Shown: positions 18,501 to 26,529 of the stretch, in pieces
Position numbering within the stretch: the first letter of the stretch is position 1
Layout of the letters: each line of letters begins with the position of its first letter
Assembly: GCA_963809825.1 (NCBI GenBank)
Contig: CAWELJ010000002.1
Coordinates: 372,001-436,000, forward strand
Direction: 5' to 3'
DNA length: 64,000 nucleotides
Origin: Bog-473 sp963809825
GTDB taxonomy: Bacteria; Actinomycetota; Acidimicrobiia; Acidimicrobiales; RAAP-2
Program-made: the position numbers and the translations under genes
The notes under the pieces: model-generated
Databases searched by the model: none
The model's input: the letters and a program-made list of their open reading frames with translations, nothing else
Told to the model about the DNA's origin: nothing

Positions 18501-18600
18501 CACGTCGTCGACCACCACGACGGCGCCGGCGGGGACCGGATCGAAGGGCGGCGCCACCACGACGTCGTCGACCATCGCGTCCGCCGCCGCCCGGGGCTGA
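15535..18600 (+). CDS. UPF0182 family membrane protein
   Basis: 1021 residues, close to the usual 900-1000. The N-terminal third has about seven membrane helices (the first near residues 22-42) and includes SLWFSSVGYHNVFSTLL. A large extracytoplasmic domain follows and contains TYPR-like family blocks such as HNFQAATTISASQAVLATPTI and DPVAMAQKAAPFL. The last 60 residues are a Thr/Ser-rich tail. The function of UPF0182 is unknown. It follows the PDZ-Lon and DivIVA-like genes as in other Actinobacteria. The GTG at 15535 follows a 72-nt gap. Confidence 0.92.
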   Translation: MRIPSDLTADPSPRRRHRARWWLIGFVVVLVILLVSLRSLAGIYTDSLWFSSVGYHNVFSTLLVTKLGLFGVFGAIFFAILWVNLVVCDRIAGHDIVLAQEDELVRRYQQYVRPYAGRIYVALAFVLALIGASGTIGQWNNWLLFRHGGSFHVTDPQFHKDIGFYVFDLPFLTFIVDWTLAILIVTLAVSLVFHYFNGGIQPQRGLPRVRPPVKAHISVLLALIALDKAAGYVLQRWSTVNAQDGYVNGAGYTDVHARLPAELLLIYVSIFAAGILLFNIRRQGWTLPVLAIGIWAFVALVVGIIYPALLQTLKVTPAQSSLEAPYIQRNISATRDAYNVNNVAVHNFQAATTISASQAVLATPTITNIRQWDPDPSISLQTFLRLQSIRSYYTFPSLGVDRYTASSQLTPVLVGVREISSSNVPSPSWVNIHLQYTHGNGAALALANQTNSANPVFAVQGVPPQSSSGLPAITQPSVYFALGESGYVVADTKQSEVDYERNGTNVQSHYTGSGGVQLSSIFTRAAFALRLGDFNLLISSQITNKSRIMFVRDPVAMAQKAAPFLTFDHDPYAVINKNGHIDWVVDGYTTTANYAYSQNASTQQVAIGSNLPPSYNYVRNSVKVVIDAYSGQMTFYDADPKDPILQAYSAAFPHMFLPLSDMNPQLQAHLRYPPDIFSIQSAIYGRYHLTDAQNFYAANNAWQLSPTAGAGPQSQALLAQNTYNNQGQLVSTTPARMDPQYQVYSLPNTSPNQQVFTVSNGFVPASQSTLSGSNQNFNLTAWMVGLSDPGHYGQLNLYETPQGATGPANADAEISADPTVSKDISLLDQRGSQVLLGETLMVPIANSMVYLRPLYVAATTNPQPQLAYVVAVLGKNVRIEASLSAVLSDLLQTTVTLPTGSGGVPSTGTVPAAVSGYLQAAQTDYTNAIAALKAGNLAAFQSDIQAMAQQITQAQQLLGTPTAGSSTTTTTTSPVRPGRSSKTGSTTTSTSSTTTTAPAGTGSKGGATTTSSTIASAAARG

Positions 18601-18699
18601 GGGCGCCGGATCACGACCGGAGGTTGCGGGCGGCGCCGTGGGGTCCCATGATGTCGGGAGCGACGCGGCGCGATGGCGCCAGTGAAAGGAAGGCTTCCC

Positions 18700-19086
18700 A
18701 TGGGACTGCTCGACAAGGTCAAGGCGACGGCGGCGACGGCCACCGAGGCGGCCAAGGACGCCGCGGCCAAGGGTCAGGCCAAGATGAACGAGGCGCAGGC
18801 CAAGAAGGTCGCCGACGGCATGCTGCGCGATCTCGGTGCGGCCTACTACGCCACGCAGACCGGGAGGTCCACGCCCGCCACCGAGGCCGACGTGGAGCGC
18901 CTGGTGACGGCCCTCCAGGCCCACGAGTCCGAGCACGGTCAGATCACACTGGCGCCGGAGTCCGTGGCGGCCGCACCGACGGCGGCGCCGGCCGGGGACG
19001 CGGCGGCTCCGCCCCCGCCCCCGCCCCCGCAAGCGGCCGACCCGGCGTCACCCCCGCCTCCGCCGCCCACGGCGCAGACGCTCTAG
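18700..19086 (+). CDS. Small Ala/Pro-rich protein of unknown function
   Basis: 128 residues. The first half is an amphipathic helix rich in Ala and Lys (GLLDKVKATAATATEAAKDAA), then a short folded region (MLRDLGAAYYATQTGR). The last third is a Pro-rich tail with two runs of six or seven prolines. ATG at 18700 is chosen for the AAAGGAAGG 6 nt upstream. No signal peptide is seen. The helix resembles LEA-like or phasin-like surface-binding segments, but no family is claimed. Confidence 0.6.
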   Translation: MGLLDKVKATAATATEAAKDAAAKGQAKMNEAQAKKVADGMLRDLGAAYYATQTGRSTPATEADVERLVTALQAHESEHGQITLAPESVAAAPTAAPAGDAAAPPPPPPPQAADPASPPPPPPTAQTL

Positions 19087-19094
19087 CCGGGGTG

Positions 19095-19114
19095 GGCGGT
19101 CGAGGGTGACCGCC
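19095..19114 (+). terminator. Hairpin after the Pro-rich gene
   Basis: GGCGGTC-GAGGGT-GACCGCC forms a 7-bp stem 9 nt after the stop codon, followed by TCCCC. It probably helps end transcription ahead of the tRNA gene. There is no real T run. Confidence 0.4.
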
Positions 19115-19175
19115 TCCCCGTCATCCGGTGCCGTGGTCGCAGCCGAGGCGGGCGGTGTACACTTCGTCTCTTCGC

Positions 19176-19249
<74 letters not shown>

Positions 19250-19285
19250 CTCAGGTCATCAACGTCACTGGCACGCCCGCTTGAC

Positions 19286-20245
19286 TCACAAACGCGAAAC
19301 GAGCTCAGCCACAATCTGTGCAGCGGGTTGCAGCCGACTGGCCAGCGCAACGCTTTGTCCGGCCCACATTGAGAGCGCTTCGATGTCACCGGTGGTCCCC
19401 ACCATCGGCGGTGCCGGCTCATAGCGGACAATTTCTTCGCCCGAAGCGAAATCCGCGAGGACATCGCCCACTCCTGGTCTTCTCTCGAGCGGTGGCCGGC
19501 CCGCTGCCTCCCACAATTCCGCCGTCGAGTTGCGCAGGGCACGGTGCGGCGAATCGGGCCAGTCGACGTCGTAGAGGTCGGGATACCACTCGGCATCCGT
19601 TTCGACCGCGTCCATCAAGCGGATGCGGTACTCCTCGTGGATCGGCATCTCCTGCGCCAGCAGAAACCGGGTACCCACCCACGCCGCCTGAGCGCCCAGG
19701 GCGAGAACGGCAGCCACGCCGCGAGCGTCCCCGATCCCGCCGGCCGCGACTACCGGCACCGGCGCCACCGCGTCCACGACTGCGGGCACCAAGGGGAGCG
19801 TCGCAATCCGACCGCCTACGTGCCCCCCAGCCTCCCAACCTTGCGCCACAATGATGTCAACTCCGCTCGCGACTGCCCGCCGCGCCTCTTCGGCACTTCC
19901 GACCGTACACAGAACGAGTCCCCTGGCTTCGTGGACCGGCTCCACGTAGCTGGCCGGATCTCCAAGGAAGAGCGACACGATCCGCAAACCGGCCTCGAGG
20001 GCCTCGTCGAGGCGACGGTGCTGATCGGAGGTGAGAACCAGGTTCCCGCAAAAGGGACGATCGGTGAGCGCCGCCGTCTCGCGAACCACGTCCCCGGCAG
20101 GGGTGGACCACGTCAGCGTTACCATGCCGAGCCCACCAGCATTCGAGACCGCCGCAGCCAGTTCGGGCACTGCCACCATGGCGGCCAGGACGATCGGTTG
20201 TTCAATCCCGAGTAGTTCGCACACGGGCGTTCGCATCAGCACCAC
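19286..20245 (-). CDS. Nitronate monooxygenase family flavoprotein
   Basis: 319 residues, TIM-barrel flavoprotein of the 2-nitropropane dioxygenase/nitronate monooxygenase family. The FMN-binding and active-site blocks are visible: IVAQGWEAGGHVGG and VVAAGGIGDARGVAAVLALGAQAAWVGTRF. The family oxidises alkyl nitronates; members also include enoyl reductases, so the substrate is open. ATG at 20236 gives the usual MRTPVCELLGI start; the full frame opens at 20245. A second, more distant family member lies at 40.5 kb. It is the first gene after tRNA-fMet, pointing toward it. Confidence 0.87.
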   Translation of the reverse strand: MVLMRTPVCELLGIEQPIVLAAMVAVPELAAAVSNAGGLGMVTLTWSTPAGDVVRETAALTDRPFCGNLVLTSDQHRRLDEALEAGLRIVSLFLGDPASYVEPVHEARGLVLCTVGSAEEARRAVASGVDIIVAQGWEAGGHVGGRIATLPLVPAVVDAVAPVPVVAAGGIGDARGVAAVLALGAQAAWVGTRFLLAQEMPIHEEYRIRLMDAVETDAEWYPDLYDVDWPDSPHRALRNSTAELWEAAGRPPLERRPGVGDVLADFASGEEIVRYEPAPPMVGTTGDIEALSMWAGQSVALASRLQPAAQIVAELVSRL

Positions 20246-20319
20246 GCACCTTTTCGCTTGGGTTCACACAAGGCAACCAGCGTCGATCGAACTCATCTCG
20301 CTCGCGCCGGCCCTGCAAG

Positions 20320-20922
20320 TTATGACTCATACGATGTGGGCATCGACTGAGCAGCCCGTTTGTTCCACCCGTGGAAGTTCGAATAATCGCCTGCGTCCCA
20401 GGCCTGGCGTAGTCCCGGTTTGCTCAGGTCCCAATCGGGTCGGATTTCGGCGGAGGCTGCGCAAAGGTCCGACCACAAGTCGTAGAACGACGGGCGGCCC
20501 CAGAACCAGTAGCCGTTATAGATGCGGTGGATCACAAGTCCCGGCTTGAGTACCAGCGTGTGAGGAATCATCGGATCATGGTCGGGATCCGTGTATTCCT
20601 GAATGTCGAGATCCTTTTGAATCGTCCGTTCGGGATCCGAGAGAAATGTCCATTGAGCGCCGACCGACAAGCGGAACTCCTGCGTGGTGTGATGGTCGTC
20701 GGTCGAGATCGTGACGATCTGAGTGTAGGAAACGGCGATTTTTGCGTAGTTGGTCGCGAGCTCCAGGTGTTGCTGGTGCTCCTTCGGACAGTAGTTGCCC
20801 CGTGCCAGCGTGAGGATCATTGGGTCAGCACCTTGAAGCTCACTGAGCCGACGTACCGTGTTTGTGTGGTCCGGCAGTGCGTAGTCGGGAAAGACTCCGC
20901 CAGGTTTCATGTCCGATCGCAT
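20320..20922 (-). CDS. Peroxiredoxin-like redoxin (AhpC/TSA fold), Cys45 present
   Basis: 200 residues with a thioredoxin-like AhpC/TSA fold: FPDYALPDHTN, then ARGNYCPKEH with Cys45 at the peroxidatic position, and later FLSDPERTIQKDLDIQEYTD. It should reduce peroxides or act as a redox sensor. No resolving Cys is obvious. The C-terminal 60 residues, including YNGYWFWGRPS, are shared with a paralogue at 23.6 kb that lacks this Cys. The ATG at 20922 follows AAGGAGG. It is divergent from nothing close and lies 74 nt upstream of the nitronate monooxygenase gene on the same strand. Confidence 0.82.
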   Translation of the reverse strand: MRSDMKPGGVFPDYALPDHTNTVRRLSELQGADPMILTLARGNYCPKEHQQHLELATNYAKIAVSYTQIVTISTDDHHTTQEFRLSVGAQWTFLSDPERTIQKDLDIQEYTDPDHDPMIPHTLVLKPGLVIHRIYNGYWFWGRPSFYDLWSDLCAASAEIRPDWDLSKPGLRQAWDAGDYSNFHGWNKRAAQSMPTSYES

Positions 20923-21001
20923 CGTTCCAGCCTCCTTCGCTGTTGAAAGCCTGCACGCTTTGCCTCGCGTCGTCGTATGACCTCAAGGCGGAATGGCATG
21001 C

Positions 21002-21421
21002 TCACTGGCTACGGGGATCGTCTGTCGGGTCGATGTACTCGAGTCCGAGCGGTCCGACGGCCGACACTTGGGTGACGTAGGTTCCAGATTTCGCCCAGTG
21101 GAAATGCGGTGTACCGCCTGGGAGCACGACGACCGCTCCAGGTGGATAGGCGAGTAGCCGTTCCTCATCGAACTCGCTCCCCAGGCCGATGTAGAACACG
21201 CCGGAAATCACGGTATACACGCGGTCCTCGGGGTGCTGATGCGGCATCAGCTTGATATTCGATGGGACCCTGACCCGGATGACATACGGCTCCGGTTGCG
21301 ATGGGTCGCCGACGACGATCGCAAGTCGCGCCGAGGGCGGAAACGCGGAAAACGGCTTCCAATCGATCTCCTCGGGCAGAATCGACCTGTACGCGGCTTG
21401 CTCTGGTTGGTGGATCACCAT
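21002..21421 (-). CDS. Cupin-domain protein
   Basis: 139 residues forming a single cupin barrel. The metal-binding motif is visible in two parts: PHQHPEDRVYTVISG and GGTPHFHW, which supply three His and one acidic residue. Such small cupins are dioxygenases, isomerases or sensors, and the reaction is not predictable here. GAGG lies 10 nt before the ATG at 21421. It is on the same strand as, and 79 nt upstream of, the redoxin gene. Confidence 0.85.
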   Translation of the reverse strand: MVIHQPEQAAYRSILPEEIDWKPFSAFPPSARLAIVVGDPSQPEPYVIRVRVPSNIKLMPHQHPEDRVYTVISGVFYIGLGSEFDEERLLAYPPGAVVVLPGGTPHFHWAKSGTYVTQVSAVGPLGLEYIDPTDDPRSQ

Positions 21422-21675
21422 CGTTGGTCAACCTCCCAACTACCTGGTGAGTTACCCGTGGAGATGGCTCACCCTTAAGTGGTGATGCAGGACCGACTGT
21501 AGCGCGGCGAGTTCGGTTCGGCATCGCCGACCGACCCTGCTCCCGATCGATGTGGTTCGGGCTAAGTTCGCCGAGGACGCCAGTCCGATACCCACCTCCG
21601 GATGCGGTGGTAGAACCGATGTTCATCGGCTGTGCCACGATCCGATCTTGGGCTTCTGCGGGCGAAGGAGTTCAG

Positions 21676-23565
21676 GTGACCACGACCCCCATAGCGGACT
21701 ATGCGCTCCTGTCGGACAGACATAGCGCCGCGCTGGTCAGCCGGGATGGATCGATCGACTGGCTCTGCTTCCCACGGTTCGACAGTCCCTCAACCTTCGG
21801 TCGGCTTCTCGGCGAGAACGCCGGGCACTGGTCTTTCGGGGCCGCCAACTCGACGGAAAGGACCAGGCGCTACCTGGACCGCACCATGGTGTTGGAGACC
21901 ACGATGCGCACGCCGATGGGTGCGGTCACGATCACCGACGCACTTGCCATGGGATATGGCAACCGAGGTCACCAACTCGGCAAGGCGGCGCCTCACGTGC
22001 TGCTGCGGCGCGCCACGTGCACGGAGGGACAGGTTGACTTGTCCTTTGAGTTCGTCCCGCGTCCCGAATACGGGTTGAATCATCCCTCGCTCGACGTGGT
22101 CGACGGTGGAGTGGCGGTGTCGGGGAGTGGTGACGCGCTGGTGCTGTCAACATCCGTGGCCCTGACGCTCGACCAGGATCGCGGCGGGGCTTCGGGCCGG
22201 TTCCAGCTCTCCCAAGGCGAAAGCATGGGCTTCGCCCTGCATCATGGGAACCGGGCCGAGGGCGATTCAGCCCGGGTCTGGAGCCCGTCGGAGATAAACG
22301 GCCGGCTCGAGGACACGGTGGCCGGATGGGAGTCGTGGTCGGAGCTCCACCAGGCCTACGTGGGCCCGTGGCGAGACCTGGTGCACCACAGCGGGCGGGT
22401 GCTCCAGTCGCTCTCCTTCGCGCCCACGGGCGCCATCTGCGCCGCGGCGACCACGTCCTTGCCCGAGACGGTGGGTGGCTCCCGGAACTGGGATTACCGG
22501 TACGCCTGGGTGCGGGACGCTTCCTTCACGATCCAGGCCCTTTGGGTGGCGGCATGTCCCGACGAAGCCAACGAGTTCTTCGACTATGTCTCATCGTCCG
22601 CGGCCGGCTCGCTCGAGCAGGGCGGCGACTTGCAGATCATGTTCGGCATCGGCGGTGAGCGGGACCTAAGCGAGCGGGAGTTGCTGCACCTGGAAGGCTG
22701 GCGACACTCGGCGCCGGTTCGGATTGGCAACGCCGCTTGGAAACAACGCCAGCTCGACGTCTACGGCGAATTGCTCAACGCGGTGTATCGCATGTCTGAC
22801 CACCTGTTCGACAACACCCACCGGGTTGGGCCAATGCCCAACTCGGGCAAGTGGGACACGCCGACGGACCTGGCACCAGCCACGCGAGAGTTCCTCGTGC
22901 AACTGGCCGACACCGCCGTTCGCCGGTGGCAGGAGAAGGACCAAGGAATCTGGGAGATCCGGGGGGAGCCGCGTGATTTCTTGTACTCGAAGCTGATGTG
23001 CTGGGTGGCCCTCGATCGAGCGGTGATCTTGGCCGACCGTCTCAACGCCTCCAATCGAATTGAGTCATGGACGCAGACGCGAAACCAGATCCGTGAGGCG
23101 ATCGTCACCAAGGGCTGGAGCGAACGGGCCAAGGCCTTCACCCAGTCCTTCGGCTCGGACGAGCTTGACGCCTCCAACCTCATGGTGTCTCTGGTGGGAT
23201 TTCTTCCGGCCGACGATCCCAGGGTGTTGGCCACGATCGACGCCATAGAGGACCGACTCAGCGACGAGCGGGGATTGGTGTATCGCTATCGCTCCCACGA
23301 CGGCCTCGAGGGTGAGGAAGGCACCTTCCTTTTGTGCACCTTCTGGCTGGCCCAGGCCCTGGCCCGGGCAGGCCAGACCCTGCGGGCCCGGTCCGTGTTC
23401 GAGCGGGCGGCCGCCTTCGTCAATGACGTCGGCTTGCTGGCCGAGGAGGTCGATCCAGTCAGCGGCGAGCTCCTCGGCAACTTCCCGCAGGCGTTCAGCC
23501 ACATCGGGCTCGTCAACGCGGCGTGGGCAATTTCCGAGAGCGAACGACAGACGCAACCAACCTGA
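21676..23565 (+). CDS. Glycoside hydrolase family 15 protein (glucoamylase/trehalase type)
   Basis: 629 residues from GTG 21676, preceded by GAAGGAG; a longer frame to 21550 has no ribosome binding site. The N-terminal beta-sandwich begins IADYALLSDRHSAALVSRDGSIDWLCFPRFDSP, the usual start of bacterial GH15 trehalases and glucoamylases. The catalytic (alpha/alpha)6 barrel carries NWDYRYAWVRDASF with the conserved Arg-Asp, and EEVDPVSGELLGNFPQAFSH near the end with the second acid. It should hydrolyse alpha-glucosides or trehalose in the cytoplasm. No signal peptide is seen. Confidence 0.88.
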   Translation: MTTTPIADYALLSDRHSAALVSRDGSIDWLCFPRFDSPSTFGRLLGENAGHWSFGAANSTERTRRYLDRTMVLETTMRTPMGAVTITDALAMGYGNRGHQLGKAAPHVLLRRATCTEGQVDLSFEFVPRPEYGLNHPSLDVVDGGVAVSGSGDALVLSTSVALTLDQDRGGASGRFQLSQGESMGFALHHGNRAEGDSARVWSPSEINGRLEDTVAGWESWSELHQAYVGPWRDLVHHSGRVLQSLSFAPTGAICAAATTSLPETVGGSRNWDYRYAWVRDASFTIQALWVAACPDEANEFFDYVSSSAAGSLEQGGDLQIMFGIGGERDLSERELLHLEGWRHSAPVRIGNAAWKQRQLDVYGELLNAVYRMSDHLFDNTHRVGPMPNSGKWDTPTDLAPATREFLVQLADTAVRRWQEKDQGIWEIRGEPRDFLYSKLMCWVALDRAVILADRLNASNRIESWTQTRNQIREAIVTKGWSERAKAFTQSFGSDELDASNLMVSLVGFLPADDPRVLATIDAIEDRLSDERGLVYRYRSHDGLEGEEGTFLLCTFWLAQALARAGQTLRARSVFERAAAFVNDVGLLAEEVDPVSGELLGNFPQAFSHIGLVNAAWAISESERQTQPT

Positions 23566-23622
23566 ACATCTGCTGGACTCTCATGGATCTTTGGAGCAAA
23601 CCCCATCAAGTTCGGAGGCCAT

Positions 23623-24237
23623 ATGCGCAGCGACATCCGTGAAGGCGAGAAATTTCCCGACTACGAACTCGCCGATCAAGCCGGCCGGCGGCGGTCCCTC
23701 TCGGAGCTCCAGGGGGGTAACCCGATGGTGCTCCATCTGTCCCGTGGCGGCTTCGATCCCAAAGAGCATCAGTTCGTGGGGCAATTGGTCGGCATGTATC
23801 CCGAGTTCCGGAATGCGTACACGCGGCTGGCCCTCATCTCGACCGACAATCAGCTGAACATCAATGAGTTCCGGGATGCGCTGGGCGCCACCTGGCCGTT
23901 CCTGTCGGACCCCGATCGGGTCGTCCAGAAGGATCTGGACATCAAGGAATTCACCGATGAGCCGCACGATCCGATGATCCCGCACACGTTCGTCCTCGAG
24001 CCCGGACTCAAGATCTTCAAGATCTACAACGGCTACTGGTACTGGGGCCGCCCCACCATGGCGGAACTCCACGTGGATCTGAGGGGGGTGTTCAAGAAGA
24101 TTCGACCCGACTTCGACTTGGCGGCCCCGGGGTTGAGGGAGGCGTGGGAGCGAGGAGACCGCGACCAATTCCTCGTCGACACGTTGGAGGAGCCGATCCG
24201 GTACACCGAGGGCAAGAGCATCGGCATCAAACGCTGA
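23623..24237 (+). CDS. Redoxin-fold paralogue lacking the peroxidatic cysteine
   Basis: 204 residues, clearly a paralogue of the redoxin at 20.3 kb: both start MRSD, share SELQG, FLSDP, QKDLDI, DPMIPHT and YNGYW. Where that protein has RGNYCPKEH, this one reads RGGFDPKEH, so Cys45 is replaced by Asp45 and classical peroxiredoxin chemistry is impossible. It may have become a binding or regulatory protein. GGAGG precedes the ATG, and the gene lies 57 nt after the GH15 gene on the same strand. Confidence 0.8.
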   Translation: MRSDIREGEKFPDYELADQAGRRRSLSELQGGNPMVLHLSRGGFDPKEHQFVGQLVGMYPEFRNAYTRLALISTDNQLNINEFRDALGATWPFLSDPDRVVQKDLDIKEFTDEPHDPMIPHTFVLEPGLKIFKIYNGYWYWGRPTMAELHVDLRGVFKKIRPDFDLAAPGLREAWERGDRDQFLVDTLEEPIRYTEGKSIGIKR

Positions 24238-24454
24238 CCCTGGAGGGTCGGGGCGCCCGTCCTCCGTTCGGGCCTCGGCGATAGGACTCGGGCTGCTCGC
24301 GAGCCGGGCGGAGGCGGGTGAGGCCTGCACCGGTGTATCGCCATTCGACCCCCGTACGCTGGAACGACGCCGAGCCTCGAGCGCGAGGGATGTTTCAGGT
24401 GCAAGGCGTTCGCCTGGGTGCGACAATCCGTTTGGGACCAGACAGAGGAGGCAG

Positions 24455-25132
24455 ATGAGCGCCGTCGATGGACAGAGCGCGCCCGGCGGATCGCCGAGCG
24501 GCGAACCGGCCGATCTCAAGCTGGAGGCGGTCGTCATCCCCGTGGCCGACGCCGATCGCTCCAAGGCCTTCTACGCCGGCCTCGGCTGGAGGCTCGACGC
24601 GGACTTCTCCTTCGACAACGGCTTCCGGGTCGTTCAGTTCACGCCACCGGGATCGCAGTGTTCTGTGCAGTTCGGCACCCACATCACGGGGGCGCCACCA
24701 GGATCGGCCCATGGCCTGTACTTGATCGTCTCCGACATCGAAGCCGGGCGCGACGAACTCGACAATCGGGGAGCGAAAGTCAGTGAGGTGTTCCATTCCG
24801 GAGCGCCTGGGGCGCAACTGGACCCCGAGGGGGCGGGCGATCGGGTCAACGGGCCGGATCCGGATCACAAGAGCTACAACTCCTTTGCGACGCTCGAAGA
24901 CCCCGACGGCAACAGTTGGCTACTCCAAGAGGTGACCGATCGCCTTCCCGGCCGGCTCGACCCAACAGCCACGTCGTACAACTCCGCCGGTGACCTGGCT
25001 GCGGCATTGCGCCGCGCCGAGTCGGCTCACGGTGAGCACGAGAAGCGCATCGGCCGGGCCGATCCGGACTGGCCCGACTGGTACGCCGAGTACATGGTGC
25101 GGGAACAGAGCGGACAGGAGCTTCCTGTATGA
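24455..25132 (+). CDS. VOC (glyoxalase/bleomycin resistance) family protein
   Basis: 225 residues. One VOC domain spans about residues 22-160: LEAVVIPVADADRSKAFYAGLGW, then DPDGNSWLLQEV at the end. About 60 extra residues follow. VOC proteins bind a divalent metal and include glyoxalases, dioxygenases and resistance proteins; the substrate is not known. GAGGAGG precedes the ATG. The stop overlaps the flavoprotein start (ATGA), so the two are translationally coupled. A broken inverted second copy lies at 30.5 kb beside dinB. Confidence 0.85.
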   Translation: MSAVDGQSAPGGSPSGEPADLKLEAVVIPVADADRSKAFYAGLGWRLDADFSFDNGFRVVQFTPPGSQCSVQFGTHITGAPPGSAHGLYLIVSDIEAGRDELDNRGAKVSEVFHSGAPGAQLDPEGAGDRVNGPDPDHKSYNSFATLEDPDGNSWLLQEVTDRLPGRLDPTATSYNSAGDLAAALRRAESAHGEHEKRIGRADPDWPDWYAEYMVREQSGQELPV

Positions 25133-26502
25133 GCGATTTCGACGTGATCGTCCTGGGCGGCGGTGCGCCCGGCGAGCACTGTGCCGGGGCGATCGCGGCG
25201 CGCGGGTTTCGGGTTGCCGTCGTCGAGCGCGAGCTGGTCGGCGGCGAGTGCTCCTACTGGGCGTGCATCCCGTCCAAGTCCCTCTTGCGTCCGGGGGAGG
25301 CGGTCCAGGGGGCCCGCGACGTCGGCGCCAGCGCCGAGGTGAACGTGCAGGCGGCGCTCGCCTGGCGCGACTACATGGTGTCCGGCTATTCGGACAAGGG
25401 GCAGGAGAAATGGCTGAAGGATCGGGGTATCGAACTGATCCGGGGTGTGGGGCAACTCGCCGGGCCTGGCGTGGTCGAAGTGGACGGCACTTCCCACACG
25501 GCGGAGCATGTCGTCGTGGCGACGGGCGCGGCTCCTTTCGTGCCGCCCATTCCGGGGCTCGACGGCCTGGTCGGCGTGTGGGGCACGCGGGAAGCGACGT
25601 CCATGAAGACGGTTCCCAGCCGCCTCATTGTGCTCGGCGGAGGCTCGGCCGGTGTCGAGATCGCACAGGTGGTTCAGCGGCTCGGTGGGCAGGCCGTCCT
25701 CGTCGAGGGCGCCAATCGGCTGATCCCACGAGAGCCGGCGCCTCTCGGCGATGCGCTGAGCAAGGCATTGCGGCGGGACGGGATCGAATTGCACCTCGGA
25801 GTCCAGGCCGCCGAGGCCTCGCGCGATGGAGCCGACTACGTCCTGAGGCTCTCAGACGGCAGTGAGGTGCGCGGTGAGCGACTGTTGGTGACGACCGGCC
25901 GTCATCCTCGCGTCGAAGGGATCGGGCTCGAGACCGTCGGCATCGAGGCAAACCCACACGGGATTCAGGTGGACGAGTTTCTTCGGGCCGGCGAAAAGAT
26001 CTGGGCCATTGGTGACGTCAACGGGATCTGGCCCCTGACGCACGTCGGCGAGTACGAGGGAGACGTCGTGGCGGCGAACATTGCTGGTGAGAGCCACCCC
26101 GTGAACTACGAGGCCGTGCCGCGCGTGACATACACCGACCCGCAAGCGGCCGCGGTCGGTGCCGCGGAGGCCCCCTACAGCAGCACAACGCTCTTGACCG
26201 ACGTGTCCAAGACCGCGACGTACAGCCACCAGTACGCTCAGTCGAACGGATTCTTGACCTTGCTCAGCGACGGCGTCCGGTTGACCGGTGCGTACGCCCT
26301 CGGACCGGAGGCCGGCGAGTGGCTCCAGCAGGCGACGCTCGCCATACGCGCCCGCATACTGCTGGAGGTGTTGAGCGACGTCATTCAGCCCTTCCCGAGC
26401 TTCTCGACCATCTTCGACTCGGCTTTCAAAACCTTGCGAATGGAGATCGCGAAGATGCCGCCCCCCTTGCAGCCGATGCAGGCGCAGATGGCGCGGCCAT
26501 GA
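25129..26502 (+). CDS. Pyridine nucleotide-disulfide oxidoreductase family flavoprotein
   Basis: 457 residues, FAD/NAD(P) flavoprotein of the dihydrolipoamide dehydrogenase/mercuric reductase class. Visible: FAD motif VIVLGGGAPGEHCAG, redox-active pair C41-x4-C46 in GGECSYWACIPSKS, second nucleotide motif LIVLGGGSAGVEIAQ, and IWAIGDVNGIWPLTHVG. The C-terminal interface where active enzymes carry HPTxxE reads QPFPSFSTIF, so the His-Glu pair is missing. It might therefore reduce quinones or small thiols through another mechanism. Coupled to the upstream VOC gene by a 4-nt overlap. Confidence 0.85.
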   Translation: MSDFDVIVLGGGAPGEHCAGAIAARGFRVAVVERELVGGECSYWACIPSKSLLRPGEAVQGARDVGASAEVNVQAALAWRDYMVSGYSDKGQEKWLKDRGIELIRGVGQLAGPGVVEVDGTSHTAEHVVVATGAAPFVPPIPGLDGLVGVWGTREATSMKTVPSRLIVLGGGSAGVEIAQVVQRLGGQAVLVEGANRLIPREPAPLGDALSKALRRDGIELHLGVQAAEASRDGADYVLRLSDGSEVRGERLLVTTGRHPRVEGIGLETVGIEANPHGIQVDEFLRAGEKIWAIGDVNGIWPLTHVGEYEGDVVAANIAGESHPVNYEAVPRVTYTDPQAAAVGAAEAPYSSTTLLTDVSKTATYSHQYAQSNGFLTLLSDGVRLTGAYALGPEAGEWLQQATLAIRARILLEVLSDVIQPFPSFSTIFDSAFKTLRMEIAKMPPPLQPMQAQMARP

Positions 26503-26529
26503 CGGTGGAAAACCATCGGAGGTAGCAGG

